64,000 nucleotides of DNA, from positions 2,935,501 through 2,999,500 of the forward strand of contig NZ_CP157794.1 in assembly GCF_040111675.1 (NCBI RefSeq), read 5' to 3'. Under the pieces are notes generated by a model. The model made no database searches. It saw only the letters and a program-made list of their open reading frames with translations, and was not told where the DNA came from. Position numbers and translations under genes: made by a program. The stretch comes from Salinarimonas sp. (GTDB taxonomy: Bacteria; Pseudomonadota; Alphaproteobacteria; Rhizobiales; Beijerinckiaceae). Positions 1 to 8,653 of this stretch are shown here, one piece after another; the stretch's first letter is position 1, and each line of letters opens with the position of its first letter.

Positions 1-114
1 CACGGCTCGGATCTCTGGGCGATCAACGAGCGCCGCATCTCGGTGACGCCGCTGAAGCTCGACCTGACGGACGAGCCCACCATGACGGCGCTGGCGCAGG
101 CGTTCGAGAGCTGA
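1..114 (+). CDS. surE: 5'/3'-nucleotidase SurE, C-terminal 37 residues (partial)
   Basis: The window opens inside a plus-strand reading frame that runs in frame from base 1 to a TGA at 112-114. The 37 visible residues contain ISVTPLKLDLTDEP, which matches the conserved C-terminal SVTPL..DLT strand of SurE, a metal-dependent nucleoside-monophosphate phosphatase. The catalytic N-terminal metal site lies outside the window. The assignment rests on this tail only. It converges with the SPOR gene 40 bp downstream. Confidence 0.75.
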   Translation, partial: HGSDLWAINERRISVTPLKLDLTDEPTMTALAQAFES

Positions 115-154
115 AGATCGCTCGTCCCGGGCCGCTCGGCGGCCCGGGACCGCG

Positions 155-1768
155 TCACCGGTTCGGCGCGACGAAGCAGTCGCCGCCCGCGGCCTTGATC
201 TGGTCGCAGGCCTGCGTCGCGCGCTCCAGCGAGTAGGCGCCGACGCGCACGCGGAAGATCGTGTTCCCGTTCACCACCGCCTGGCGGATGATCGGCTGGC
301 CGTCGCCGATGATCGCGGAATATTGCGCCTGGAGCTGGTCGAACGCCTGGCGCGCGCGATCCTCGGAGCCGCGGATGGCGAGCTGGACGGCGTAGCCGCC
401 GGTCGGGCCGCTTGCCACCGGCGCCGCGGGCGCAGCCGGGGCGGCGTTCTGCAAGGCCGAGAGCTGCAACGGCGCGGCCGGCTGCGGCGCCGGAGCGGCG
501 GGCTGGGGCGCGGCGGCGGTTTGCGTGGGTGCGCTGCGCGTGGGCGCCGGCGGCGGCACGGGCGGCGCCGGCAGGGGCTCCGCGGCGGCGGTCTGCGTCG
601 GCGGCGGCAGATCGTCGGCCGCGGGGGACGGCAGATCGTCCGGGGCGGGCGCGACGGGAACGGGCTCGGCGGCGGGCGCCGTGGCCAGCGGCTCGATCGG
701 CTCCGTCGCGGGAGCCGGCGCGGGCGCCGTCTCCGGCGCGGGCGCGGCTGCGGACGTCGCCGGCTGCAGGCCCGTGGGAGCGACGATCGTGCCGTCCGGG
801 CGCACCGTGACCGTCCGCACACGCCGCGGCTCGCCGAGGGCGGCGACCGCCGGCGAGGTGACGAGCGGCGGCTGCAGGCCGTTCGAGAGCGCGCCGAGGC
901 CGTCCTCCGCGACGGCCTGGCCGATCGGGTCCTCGGCCCGGTCCGCCGGCTGCGCGGGCGCGGCGCCCGGGCTCGGCAGAACGACGCGCGGAGCCTCGCG
1001 CGCCGGCTCGACCGGCTCGGTCGCGAGACCGGCGATGTCGACCGGCTGCTCCTCGCGGTCGACGACGCGGCTCTCGCCACCGTCGCGCGCGTCGAGGAGC
1101 GCGGTGTCCTGGTTCGGAATCTCGACGCCGCCGGGATCGGCGGGCGCGACGCGGGCGGGCTCGGAATCGGCCGCGATCAGGGGAGGCGCGTCGGAATCCT
1201 GCTCGACGCTGCCGGCGAACCACAGGGCGCTCCCCACGCCGACCAGGGCGACGACCACGAGCGCGCCCGCGGTGACGAGGCTCTTGCGGCCGAGCCCGCG
1301 GCGGGGCGCCTCCTCCTCCTCGTAGACCGCGCCGTCGCCGGCCCAGTCGGCCGCATCGTCGTGCGGGGCGTAGCCGTCGTCGTAGACGTCCTCGGCATAG
1401 CCGTCGTCGTGCGCGGCCTCCGCGTAGTCCTCGCGAACGGCCCCGTCCTCGGCATACGGGTCGTCGACGTCGAAGCCGTGCGCCGCGTATTCGGCCCGCA
1501 CGTCGTCCTGATAGAGATCGGGCTCGACGGCCGGCGGCGCGTGGCGCTCGCTTCCCTGCCCCGTCTGCGGCGCGCGGCCGCGGCGGGCCTGGTCCTCGTC
1601 GAGGAGCGCGCCGAACGGGTCGTCCTGGCCGACGATGCGGGCGAGCTCGGAGAGCGGGTCCGCCTTCTGCGACGGGGCGCCCGCCTGCGGCTGGCCGCCG
1701 CCCTGCCGGAGCTGCCGCTCGATCTCGTCGAGATCGATGGAAAGCCGCCTTCTCGCGTTGTCGCTCAT
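155..1768 (-). CDS. SPOR domain-containing single-pass membrane protein
   Basis: A 537-residue protein with three parts. Residues 1 to about 155 are an acidic cytoplasmic region rich in Asp, Glu and Tyr. A single membrane segment follows at about 165-187, preceded by basic residues (RRGLGRKS). A long Ala/Pro/Glu-rich periplasmic linker leads to a C-terminal SPOR domain (about 458-537, from GYAVQLAI to the end), which in this family binds glycan strands denuded of stem peptides, usually at the septum. The gene follows argS by 71 bp on the same strand, the usual order in Hyphomicrobiales, and probably shares its transcript. A role in division or envelope maintenance is inferred from the domain. 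Confidence 0.85.
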   Translation of the reverse strand: MSDNARRRLSIDLDEIERQLRQGGGQPQAGAPSQKADPLSELARIVGQDDPFGALLDEDQARRGRAPQTGQGSERHAPPAVEPDLYQDDVRAEYAAHGFDVDDPYAEDGAVREDYAEAAHDDGYAEDVYDDGYAPHDDAADWAGDGAVYEEEEAPRRGLGRKSLVTAGALVVVALVGVGSALWFAGSVEQDSDAPPLIAADSEPARVAPADPGGVEIPNQDTALLDARDGGESRVVDREEQPVDIAGLATEPVEPAREAPRVVLPSPGAAPAQPADRAEDPIGQAVAEDGLGALSNGLQPPLVTSPAVAALGEPRRVRTVTVRPDGTIVAPTGLQPATSAAAPAPETAPAPAPATEPIEPLATAPAAEPVPVAPAPDDLPSPAADDLPPPTQTAAAEPLPAPPVPPPAPTRSAPTQTAAAPQPAAPAPQPAAPLQLSALQNAAPAAPAAPVASGPTGGYAVQLAIRGSEDRARQAFDQLQAQYSAIIGDGQPIIRQAVVNGNTIFRVRVGAYSLERATQACDQIKAAGGDCFVAPNR

Positions 1769-1839
1769 CGCGCTCGACCCTTCTCGTCCCTGGCCCCGTC
1801 AGTCTCGGCGCCGTCCCGCGCGCCCGGCCCGATGACCGC

Positions 1840-3600
1840 TCAGCGCATCTCGTCGGGCGCCGACACGCCGAGGATCGACAGCCCCGAAGCGATGACGCAC
1901 CGCACGGCGTGGGCCAGGGCCAGCCGGGCCTGCGTGGACTGTCGGTCGGCTTGATTAACAAACCGTAATTGCGGCAAGTCTTTGCCCTTGTTCCATAATT
2001 GATGCAGCGAAGCGGCGAGGTCGTAAAGGTAGAAAGCCACGCGATGCGGCTCGTGCGCGCCGGCCGCCTGCTCGATCGTGCGCGGGAACAGGGCGATCCG
2101 CCGCAGCATGTCGAGCTCGGCCTCGTCCGAGAGGATCGAGAGGTCCGCCTGCGCCAGCACCGTGGGCCCGAAATCGACGCCGGGCATCTGCTCCGCCGCC
2201 TGCCGGAAGATCGACGAGCAGCGCGCATGGGCGTACTGCACGTAGAAGACCGGGTTGTCCTTCGACTGCTCGACCACCTTGGCGAGGTCGAAGTCGAGCG
2301 TCGCGTCGTTCTTGCGCATCAGCATCATGAAGCGCACCGCGTCGCGGCCGACCTCGTCGACCACGTCGCGCAGCGTCACGAAATCGCCGGCGCGCTTGGA
2401 CATCTTCACCGGCTCGCCGCCGCGCAGGAGCCGCACCAGCTGGCAGAGCTTGACGTCGAGCGCCCCCTCGCCCCCGGTCACGGCGGCCACCGCCGCCTTC
2501 ATGCGCTTGACGTAGCCGCCGTGGTCGGCGCCCCAGACGTCGATCATCTCCGAGAAACCGCGCAGGTATTTCGAGCGGTGATAGGCGATGTCGGCGGCGA
2601 AATAGGTGTAGGACCCGTCGGACTTGAGCAGCGCGCGGTCGGTGTCGTCGCCGAACCGGGTCGCGCGGAACAGCGTCTGCTCGCGGTCCTCCCACTCCTC
2701 GTCCTTCACGCCCTTGGGCGGCTCGAGCCGGCCCTCGTAGATCAGGCCGCGCGCGCGCAGGTCCGCGATGGCGCTCTCGATGTCGTCGGTCTCGCCGGCG
2801 GCGAGCGAGCGCTCGGAGAAGAACACGTCGTGCTTGATGTCGAGCGCGGCGAGGTCGGCGCGGATCATCCCCATCATCATGTCGATGGCCGTGTCGCGCA
2901 CGATGGGGAGCCAGGTCTCCTCGTCCTGCTCGAGCAGGCCGGGCCCGTGGATCTCCTCCAGCGCCTCGCCCACGGGAATCAGGTAGGAGCCGGGATAGAG
3001 CCCATCCGGGATCTGGCCGATGTCCTCGCCCAGGCACTCGCGGTAGCGCAGGTAGGCCGAGCGGGCGAGCACGTCGACCTGCGCGCCCGCGTCGTTGATG
3101 TAGTATTCGCGCGTCACGTCCTCGCCGACGAAGGCGAGGAGGTTCGCCAGCGCGTCCCCGAACACCGCCCCGCGGCCGTGGCCGACATGAAGCGGGCCCG
3201 TCGGGTTCGCCGAGACGTACTCGACGTTGATCTTCGCGCCCGTCCCCGCGCCGCCGCGCGCATAGCCCGTGCCCTCGCGCACCGCCGCGCGCAGCACGTC
3301 GTGCAGGACGGACGGCGCGAGACGCAGGTTGATGAAGCCCGGCCCCGCGATCTCCACCGCTGCGATGCGCGGATCCTCCCGCAAGTCGGCGGCGATCCTC
3401 TCCGCGAGGTCGCGCGGCTTCGTCCCGGCGTCCTTGGCGAGCACCATGGCGGCGTTCGTCGCGAGGTCCCCGTGCGCGGGATCGCGCGGCGGCTCCACCA
3501 CCGCGCGGGCGTGGTCGAGCCCCGCGGGAAGCGCGCCGGCCTCCACGAGCCGAGCGAGCGCCTCGGCCACGCGGGCCTCGAATAGGGCGAAGAGGTTCAT
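1840..3600 (-). CDS. argS: Arginyl-tRNA synthetase
   Basis: Class I aminoacyl-tRNA synthetase of 586 residues that charges tRNA-Arg in the cytoplasm. The N-terminal Add-1 domain is followed by the HIGH motif as HVGH at about 138-141, within [13 protein letters not shown]. The KMSKS-equivalent is KMSKRAG in the middle of the protein. The C-terminal anticodon-binding DALR domain includes the family motif LWNKGKD. Length is normal for the family. The codons around that last motif (1953-2007) are unusually AT-rich for this genome; see findings. A tetR-type gene lies upstream on the same strand. Confidence 0.97.
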   Translation of the reverse strand: MNLFALFEARVAEALARLVEAGALPAGLDHARAVVEPPRDPAHGDLATNAAMVLAKDAGTKPRDLAERIAADLREDPRIAAVEIAGPGFINLRLAPSVLHDVLRAAVREGTGYARGGAGTGAKINVEYVSANPTGPLHVGHGRGAVFGDALANLLAFVGEDVTREYYINDAGAQVDVLARSAYLRYRECLGEDIGQIPDGLYPGSYLIPVGEALEEIHGPGLLEQDEETWLPIVRDTAIDMMMGMIRADLAALDIKHDVFFSERSLAAGETDDIESAIADLRARGLIYEGRLEPPKGVKDEEWEDREQTLFRATRFGDDTDRALLKSDGSYTYFAADIAYHRSKYLRGFSEMIDVWGADHGGYVKRMKAAVAAVTGGEGALDVKLCQLVRLLRGGEPVKMSKRAGDFVTLRDVVDEVGRDAVRFMMLMRKNDATLDFDLAKVVEQSKDNPVFYVQYAHARCSSIFRQAAEQMPGVDFGPTVLAQADLSILSDEAELDMLRRIALFPRTIEQAAGAHEPHRVAFYLYDLAASLHQLWNKGKDLPQLRFVNQADRQSTQARLALAHAVRCVIASGLSILGVSAPDEMR

Positions 3601-3726
3601 GTCTGGCCTGGCCGTTCCTGTGGCCGTGGCGGAACGAGCGCCGCCGCGGCCGGTTCGCGTCGTGTGCGGGGTTTAGGACGGAACGGGCCGGGGGGGAAGG
3701 GGGTGGGTGGTCGGGCGCGAAGGCGT

Positions 3727-4290
3727 TCATGCTCTCACGCCTGAGATCAAGGCCAAGGCGGCGCGCCTGGCCGCATCGATCTGGCGTTGCTGATCGTCGA
3801 ACTGGCCGAGCGCGACCGCACCTTCGAGCAGGAGCAGGAGCTGCTCGGCGGCCCCTCGCGTGTCCCGGGCCCCGGCCCGGGCGAGCGCGGTCTCGAGCAG
3901 GCCGCGCACGCGCACCTTGTGGTCGCGGGCGAGGCGGAAGACGTCGGGGTGCTGACGGCCGTATTCCGAGGCCGCGGTCTGGAACAGGCAGCCGCGCGCG
4001 CCGTATCGCGCATGCCAGGCGCGCAGGGCCTCGAACAGGCCCTCGGCGATGCCCGCCGCATCGGGCGCGCCGTCCACGGCCCGCCCGATCTCGGTCTCGA
4101 ACAGGTCGGCCCGGTACTCCAGCACGGCGAGCGCGACGTCGTGCTTGCCGCGGAAATGCTTGTAGAAGGTCCCGCGCGAGGTGCCCGAGGCGTCGAGAAC
4201 GGCCTCCACGCTCACCCCCACGAAGCCCAATCGATAGAAAAGCTCGTTCGATCGCTCGACGATCGTCGTTCGGCTGTCGGTCATTGTCAC
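3727..4290 (-). CDS. TetR/AcrR family transcriptional regulator
   Basis: A 187-residue repressor. The N-terminal helix-turn-helix (about residues 10-55) contains the typical TetR pattern (LGFVGVSVEAVLDASG, then GTFYKHFRGKHD), and the variable C-terminal half should bind a small ligand. It is transcribed divergently from an MFS transporter across a 188 bp AT-richer gap. That gap holds a 16 bp dyad over the transporter -10 box and a second inverted repeat over its own promoter. The classical inference is a local repressor of the exporter. The inducer is unknown. Confidence 0.88.
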   Translation of the reverse strand: MTMTDSRTTIVERSNELFYRLGFVGVSVEAVLDASGTSRGTFYKHFRGKHDVALAVLEYRADLFETEIGRAVDGAPDAAGIAEGLFEALRAWHARYGARGCLFQTAASEYGRQHPDVFRLARDHKVRVRGLLETALARAGARDTRGAAEQLLLLLEGAVALGQFDDQQRQIDAARRAALALISGVRA

Positions 4291-4319
4291 CTACGCCTTC
4301 GTTTCTGCGCGACTTGAGC

Positions 4320-4359
4320 AATATACGCCGCTCTTTCGCTCGGTAAACTACCGTAGCGA
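4320..4359 (-). promoter_or_regulatory. Putative tetR promoter overlapped by an inverted repeat
   Basis: Read on the minus strand, TATATT (4320-4325) can serve as -10 and TTTACC (4342-4347) as -35 with a 16 bp spacer. The -35 is covered by CGGTA-AAC-TACCG (4341-4353), flanked by TCGCT (4336-4340) and AGCGA (4355-4359), which gives 10 bp arms with one bulged base. This fits an autoregulatory operator but is inferred from sequence alone. Confidence 0.4.
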
Positions 4360-4420
4360 GAGGTTAGAACATCGGACGATTAGCACGTTGACTGGGCGAC
4401 TCTATCCCCAGTTGCGGGGT

Positions 4421-4459
4421 TAGACATATCACATCGCGCCTGCTATACAAGCCTGTATA
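4421..4459 (+). promoter_or_regulatory. MFS transporter promoter with TetR-type operator on the -10 box
   Basis: TAGACA (4421-4426) and TATACA (4444-4449) form a sigma70-like promoter with a 17 bp spacer. The -10 hexamer is the left arm of a perfect dyad TATACA-AGCC-TGTATA (4444-4459). A GGAG ribosome site follows at 4468-4471 and the ATG at 4479. A repressor on this dyad would block RNA polymerase directly. Confidence 0.55.
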
Positions 4460-4478
4460 TTCATCCCGGAGCGAAAAA

Positions 4479-5702
4479 ATGCGCCTTCCCCCTCTGTTCT
4501 GGACGGCCGCCGCGGGCCTCGCGCTCGTCGGCGTCTCCTTCGGCATCGCGCGCTACGGCTACGGCCTGTTCCTTCCGCGCATCGCCGAGACCTTCCAGAT
4601 GGACGAGCCGACGCAGGGGCTCGTCGCCAGCGGCTCCTACGCCTCCTACGTCCTCGCGACCATCGCCGCGGCCTGGGCTTCCGGCCGTTTCGGGCCGCGC
4701 CTGCCGATCGTGCTCGGCGTCGCCGCCGCGTCGATCGGCGCCGCGATCGTCTCGCTGGCCGACGGGCTCGTGCTTCTCGCCGTCGGGGTCGCGCTCGCCG
4801 GGTCGAGCCCCGGGCTCGTCTTCCCCGCACTCTCCGACTGGGTGTCGATCGTGGCGCGGGAGGAGGGCCGCAACCGGCTCTTCGCGGTGATGAACTCGGG
4901 CACGGGCGCGGGCGTGATCCTGGCCGCGCCCTTCGCGCTCGTGCCGGCGGACCTGTGGCAGCACGCCTGGGCCGCCTTCGCGCTGGCCTCCGTGCTGTTC
5001 GGGGCCGGCGCGATCGCGCTCGCGCCGCCCTACCCGCCCGGTCGCGGCCTGCCGCAGGCGCCCTCCTTCAGAGCCGCGGACCTGATCAAGCCCGCGGCGC
5101 TGCCGCTCTACGCCAGCGCGCTGATCGCGGGGCTGACCACGGCGGTGTACTGGACCTTCTCCATCGCGACGATCTTCGAGGCCGGCGGCTCGCTCGGGGC
5201 GCTGCAGCGCCCGGAGATCGCCTTCTGGGCGCTCACGGGAATATCGGGCTTCATCGGCGCGCTGACCGGGGACGCGGTGAACCGGCGCGGGCTCCCGCTC
5301 GTCACCCGCGGCACGCACGCCGCCATCGCCACGGCCTGCCTGCTCATCGGCCTCGCCCCCGCCTCGGGCGCGGCGATCGTCGTCTCCGGGGCGGTGTTCG
5401 GCGCGGCCTTCATCTTCGTGACGGGGCTCCTCGGCGTGTGGAGCCTGCGCGTCTTCTGGGAGCGCCCCTCGGCGGGGTTCGGGTCGACCTTCCTGATCTT
5501 CACCTTCGGGGCGATGATCGGGCCGCTCGTCGGCGGGGCGCTGTCGCCGACGCTGGGGCGCGAAGGCGTGTTCCTTCTCGCCGCGGCGGCGACGCTGATG
5601 CCCTGCTTCCTCCCGGCGCGCGCCTTCGCCCGCGCGCGCCAGGCGGCGATGGCGCCGTCGCCGCGCGCGCCCTGCCCCGACGGCGCGCACGAGCCCGGCT
5701 GA
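4479..5702 (+). CDS. MFS transporter, YbfB/YjiJ-like
   Basis: A 407-residue inner-membrane protein with about 12 hydrophobic segments and the MFS organisation of two six-helix halves. The N-terminus (SFGIARYGYGLFLPRI) resembles the YbfB/YjiJ-type subfamily. The start ATG has a good Shine-Dalgarno (GGAG) eight bases upstream. The divergent TetR gene and its overlapping operator suggest a ligand-induced efflux or uptake carrier. Substrate cannot be deduced. A short GC-rich hairpin (5709-5723) lies just after the stop. Confidence 0.85.
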   Translation: MRLPPLFWTAAAGLALVGVSFGIARYGYGLFLPRIAETFQMDEPTQGLVASGSYASYVLATIAAAWASGRFGPRLPIVLGVAAASIGAAIVSLADGLVLLAVGVALAGSSPGLVFPALSDWVSIVAREEGRNRLFAVMNSGTGAGVILAAPFALVPADLWQHAWAAFALASVLFGAGAIALAPPYPPGRGLPQAPSFRAADLIKPAALPLYASALIAGLTTAVYWTFSIATIFEAGGSLGALQRPEIAFWALTGISGFIGALTGDAVNRRGLPLVTRGTHAAIATACLLIGLAPASGAAIVVSGAVFGAAFIFVTGLLGVWSLRVFWERPSAGFGSTFLIFTFGAMIGPLVGGALSPTLGREGVFLLAAAATLMPCFLPARAFARARQAAMAPSPRAPCPDGAHEPG

Positions 5703-5801
5703 GGACGGCCCCCGCGGGGGGCGGCGCGCGGCTTCGGCCGCCGCACTTGGCCTCCTAAGCACCTCTGTTTACATATTCTTCGCAGGTCGCACGGATCTTT
5801 T

Positions 5802-5813
5802 TCGCACGTGCGA
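5802..5813. promoter_or_regulatory. Perfect 12 bp palindrome, possible operator
   Basis: TCGCACGTGCGA reads identically on both strands. A further TCGCAC half-site lies at 5787-5792, 15 bp upstream in direct orientation. The patch (about 5755-5820) is AT-richer than its surroundings and sits just upstream of the EAL remnant, so it may be a relic of that gene's control region. No regulator is identified. Confidence 0.25.
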
Positions 5814-5832
5814 CAAGAAGCCGGTCGCCCCC

Positions 5833-6195
5833 ATGTTCGCCTCCCCCCGACGCCTCTGGCCCGCGCCGACACGGGAGGCGCAGGCGTTGCTGCGGCGGTG
5901 GCGGGCGGCGGCGGGGCCGCGCCGCGAGACGCCGCGCTACGAGGAGATCGTGCACGCCCCGCGCGCGGTGGGCTTGACGGAGGTGCAGGGCTTCCTGTTC
6001 AGCGCCCCGAAGCCGGCGCGGGACTTCCCGGAGCTCGCCGCGCAAGCGTCAGACGAATCCGCGCGGGCGCCGGACGAAGCCGCGCGCGGGTCGGCTCGAC
6101 CCGCCTTGGCGGGAGAAGACGCGCTCAGCTGCCGAACACCGTGTTCAGCTGCGCGCCCACCATCACGAAGGTGGTGCGCTTGGGCACCTCCTTGA
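5833..6195 (+). pseudogene. Remnant of an EAL-domain (c-di-GMP phosphodiesterase) C-terminus
   Basis: This 120-residue frame has no complete domain, but residues 47-70 (AVGLTEVQGFLFSAPKPARDF) closely resemble the last helix and strand of EAL domains, where a Gly-Cys-x-x-x-Gln-Gly-(Y/F)-x-(F/L)-(S/A)-x-P-x-P pattern is typical. Upstream sequence lacks the EAL catalytic core, and the frame runs on into the 3' end of guaC on the opposite strand. The best reading is a decayed, truncated gene. The rest of 5703-6124 shows no convincing gene. Confidence 0.35.
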
Positions 6196-7168
6196 GCTTG
6201 GTTGCGCCGATATAGGTCATCATCGAGCGCACGCCGCCCATGATCTCCTGCATCGTCCCGTCGACCGGGCCGCGATAAGGCACGGTGACGGTCTTGCCCT
6301 CGGAGGCGCGGTAGGCGGCGACGCCGCCGGCGTACTTCTTCATCGCGGTGTCGGAGGACATGCCGTAGAACACCATCTTGGCCGGCTGCTCGACGCCGTC
6401 GACCACATCGCGCACGATCTCGCCCTCGCATTCATCGTGGCCGGCGAGCATGCCGCCGAGCATGACGAAGTCGGCGCCCGCGCCGTAGGCCTTGGCGATG
6501 TCGCCGGGCACCGTGCAGCCGCCGTCGGCGCAGACCAGGCCCTTGAGGCCGTGGGCGGCGTCGGCGCATTCGATGACCGCGGAGAGCTGCGGATAGCCCA
6601 CGCCCGTCATCTTGCGGGTGGTGCAGACCGAGCCCGGGCCGATGCCGACCTTGACGATGTCGGCGCCCGCCAGGATCAGCGCCTCGGTCATGTCGCCGGT
6701 GACGACGTTGCCCGCCATGATCACCGCGTCGGGGTTCTCGGCGCGGGCCTTCTCGACCATCTCGACGAACTTCTCGGTGTAGCCGTTGGCGACGTCGATG
6801 CACAGGAAGCCGACCGGCGCCCGGCGCTTGACCGCGGCGAACTTCTCCCAGTCCGCCTCGGCGGTGCCCACCGTGTAGAAGGCGGCGGCCGAATCGGGGC
6901 CGTTGAAGAAGTCGATCAGCGCCTCGGCGGGGTAATGCTTGTGCAGCGCGACCATCGCCCCGTGGGCGAGGAGCGCGCGCGCCATGCCCATCGTGCCGGT
7001 CACGTCCATGTTGGCCGCCACCAGCGGGAAGCCGGTCCAGGTGCAGCCGGTATGCATGAAGCGCAACGTGCGGGTGATTTCGACGGCGGCGCGCGAGGCC
7101 AGCGTCGAGCGCTTGGGCCGGATCAGCACGTCCTTGAAGTCGAGCTTCGGATCGTTCTCGATGCGCAT
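6125..7168 (-). CDS. guaC: GMP reductase
   Basis: 347 residues, exactly the length of Escherichia coli GuaC and similar from start ([21 protein letters not shown]) to C-terminus (PKRTTF). It catalyses NADPH-dependent deamination of GMP to IMP in purine salvage. The catalytic loop [10 protein letters not shown] carries the nucleophilic Cys at about residue 186, and the phosphate-binding elements ([18 protein letters not shown]) are intact. It lacks the CBS insertion of IMP dehydrogenase. The ribosome site GGGAGG is well placed. It is not in an obvious operon. Confidence 0.95.
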   Translation of the reverse strand: MRIENDPKLDFKDVLIRPKRSTLASRAAVEITRTLRFMHTGCTWTGFPLVAANMDVTGTMGMARALLAHGAMVALHKHYPAEALIDFFNGPDSAAAFYTVGTAEADWEKFAAVKRRAPVGFLCIDVANGYTEKFVEMVEKARAENPDAVIMAGNVVTGDMTEALILAGADIVKVGIGPGSVCTTRKMTGVGYPQLSAVIECADAAHGLKGLVCADGGCTVPGDIAKAYGAGADFVMLGGMLAGHDECEGEIVRDVVDGVEQPAKMVFYGMSSDTAMKKYAGGVAAYRASEGKTVTVPYRGPVDGTMQEIMGGVRSMMTYIGATKLKEVPKRTTFVMVGAQLNTVFGS

Positions 7169-7206
7169 GTTGAGACCTCCCGTGAGCGCACGCGCGCGCG
7201 CCAGAG

Positions 7207-7230
7207 GCGGGGTTCCGTGCGAAACCCCGC
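7207..7230 (-). other. Hairpin in the guaC leader
   Basis: GCGGGGTT (7207-7214) and AACCCCGC (7223-7230) form a perfect 8 bp stem with an 8 nt loop, about 40 nt upstream of the guaC start. It does not resemble a known purine riboswitch. It could be a leader structure or a terminator for transcription coming from the right. Confidence 0.3.
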
Positions 7231-7301
7231 GCGCAGGCTCTGCGGCTGTAGCGGATTTCGGCTCAGATTAGCGCAATCGGCGGGCGGGGACAATGCGAGC
7301 G

Positions 7302-7342
7302 TGGACGGTTCGGCATGGCAATGATATCATTTCAACGATATC
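7302..7342 (+). promoter_or_regulatory. Promoter/operator of toxin-antitoxin module 1 (twin GATATC sites)
   Basis: TGGACG (7302-7307) and TATCAT (7325-7330) form a plausible promoter with a 17 bp spacer. The -10 box lies in a perfect 12 bp palindrome AATGATATCATT (7320-7331). A second GATATC follows at 7337-7342, 14 bp after the first (7323-7328). The same motif pair precedes the other module at 9471-9487, which suggests binding sites for AbrB-fold antitoxins. Confidence 0.5.
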
Positions 7343-7362
7343 TGAGAGGAGAGGAGGAAGCC

Positions 7363-7593
7363 ATGCGCGTTGCGAGGTGGGGAGATAGCTTGGCCGTACG
7401 GCTACCCAAAGCAGTGGTCGACGAGCTCGGCCTCGCGCCCGGAGACGACGTCGAAATAATTACCGCTCGTCGTGATCGCCTCGTCCTGGACAAGGCCGAT
7501 CGCCGGCAGGCCGCCGTCGACGCCATGGCCACCGAGCACCTCGTCAGGCCCGAAGGCTACGTTTTCGACCGCGAAGAAGCGAATGCGCGGTGA
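7363..7593 (+). CDS. AbrB/MazE-fold antitoxin (VapB-like), module 1
   Basis: A 76-residue protein whose N-terminal half (RVARWGDSLAVRLPKAVVDELGLAPGDDVEI) is a swapped-hairpin AbrB/SpoVT domain that dimerises and binds DNA. The acidic C-terminal tail would neutralise the toxin. I chose the ATG at 7363 because GAGGAGGAA lies 3 bases upstream and the AbrB fold begins there; an upstream in-frame ATG at 7315 lies in the operator. The stop overlaps the toxin GTG by four bases (GTGA). Base composition is less GC-rich than its neighbours, consistent with acquisition by transfer. Confidence 0.85.
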   Translation: MRVARWGDSLAVRLPKAVVDELGLAPGDDVEIITARRDRLVLDKADRRQAAVDAMATEHLVRPEGYVFDREEANAR

Positions 7594-7982
7594 AGGCGTT
7601 CTTCGACACCAACGTCATCATTTATGCGCAAGAAGACGGGCGCAAGGCCGAGATCGCGCGTGAGCGTCTCCGAAGCGGGGGCGTCATCAGCGTACAGGTC
7701 GTGAACGAGGCGACGAACGTGCTTCGGCGAAAGTACGGCGCCGATTGGGATCGGATCAACCGGGTAATCGGCCGTGTTCTGGCCGCCGTCGATAAGCCTC
7801 TCCCGATCACGATGAAAACCTATCGGCTCGGGGTCGACTTGGCTCGATCGGACGGCTTCTCGTTCTTCGACGCACTTCTTCTCGCCGCGGTGATCAACCA
7901 TGGTTGTGGGGTAATGTATTCCGAAGACATGCAGCACGGGCGCGTGATCAACGGCCTGGAAATCCGCAATCCCTTCGTCTGA
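7590..7982 (+). CDS. PIN-domain toxin (VapC-like), module 1
   Basis: A 130-residue PIN-fold ribonuclease that would cleave RNA when freed from its antitoxin. The acidic metal-binding residues of the family are visible: FFDTNV at the N-terminus, VVNEATNV in the middle, FSFFDALLLAAV and YSEDMQHG near the end. GTG start, coupled to the antitoxin by a 4 bp overlap. Its end lies only 6 bp from the stop of the convergent pcaJ. Relatively AT-rich codons compared with the chromosome around it. Confidence 0.85.
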   Translation: MKAFFDTNVIIYAQEDGRKAEIARERLRSGGVISVQVVNEATNVLRRKYGADWDRINRVIGRVLAAVDKPLPITMKTYRLGVDLARSDGFSFFDALLLAAVINHGCGVMYSEDMQHGRVINGLEIRNPFV

Positions 7983-7988
7983 GCGCCC

Positions 7989-8639
7989 TCACCCCGCCCG
8001 CAGCCCCACCCCCAGCAACCCCTCCAGATCCCCCAGCGTCAGGCCCTCCACCAGCTCCCGCGCGAGCACGCCGTCGGGCGTGATCTCGAAGGTCGCGAGG
8101 TCGGTGTAGACCCGCGAGACGCAGGCCCGGCCGGTGAGCGGATAGGTGCATTCCCGCACGAGCTTCGGGCGGCCGTCCTTGGTCAGCGCCTCCATCAGCA
8201 CGTAGACGCGCTCGGCGCCGATGGCGAGGTCCATGGCGCCTCCGACGGCGGGGATGGCGTCGGGCTTGCCGGTGTGCCAGTTGGCGAGGTCTCCCGCGAC
8301 CGAGACCTCGAAGCCGCCGAGCACGCAGATGTCGAGATGGCCGCCGCGCATCATGGCGAAGCTGTCCGCCTGGTGGAAGAAGGAGGCGCCCGGCAGCGTC
8401 GTCACCGGCTTCTTGCCGGCGTTGATCAGCTCGGGATCCTCCTCGCCGGGCGCGGGGCGCGGGCCCATGCCGAGAAGGCCGTTCTCGGTGTGGAGCACGA
8501 TCTCGCGCCCCTCGGGCAGGTGGTCGGCGACGAGGGTCGGCAGGCCGATGCCGAGATTGACGTAAGCACCGTCCGGGATGTCGCGGGCGACGCGGGCGGC
8601 CATGGCGTTGCGGTCGAGCTTGTTGATCACGGGCGTCAT
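7989..8639 (-). CDS. pcaJ: 3-oxoadipate CoA-transferase subunit B
   Basis: Beta subunit (216 residues from ATG 8639) of the class I CoA-transferase that moves CoA from succinyl-CoA to beta-ketoadipate, the penultimate step of protocatechuate degradation. The catalytic glutamate motif ENGLLGMGP and the GASFFHQADSFAMMRGGHLD region are present. A GTG at 8657 would give a 4 bp overlap with pcaI, but the ribosome site GGTGAGGAG lies between the two candidates and favours ATG 8639. A related substrate (acetoacetate, 3-oxoacid) cannot be excluded. The pair lies between two toxin-antitoxin modules. Confidence 0.85.
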   Translation of the reverse strand: MTPVINKLDRNAMAARVARDIPDGAYVNLGIGLPTLVADHLPEGREIVLHTENGLLGMGPRPAPGEEDPELINAGKKPVTTLPGASFFHQADSFAMMRGGHLDICVLGGFEVSVAGDLANWHTGKPDAIPAVGGAMDLAIGAERVYVLMEALTKDGRPKLVRECTYPLTGRACVSRVYTDLATFEITPDGVLARELVEGLTLGDLEGLLGVGLRAG

Positions 8640-8653
8640 CACGGCGGCGCTCC

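Noticed and set aside
323..1954. Very long plus-strand open frame opposite the SPOR gene
   Set aside because: Composition is Arg/Gly-rich low-complexity, a typical shadow frame in very GC-rich DNA; the minus frame has a clear membrane segment and SPOR domain.
1955..4321. 788-residue minus-strand frame spanning argS and tetR
   Set aside because: Arg/Ala-rich throughout and out of frame with two well-recognised proteins; no domain.
7207..7230. Purine riboswitch upstream of guaC
   Set aside because: Only one hairpin; no three-way junction or conserved core of known purine aptamers could be found.
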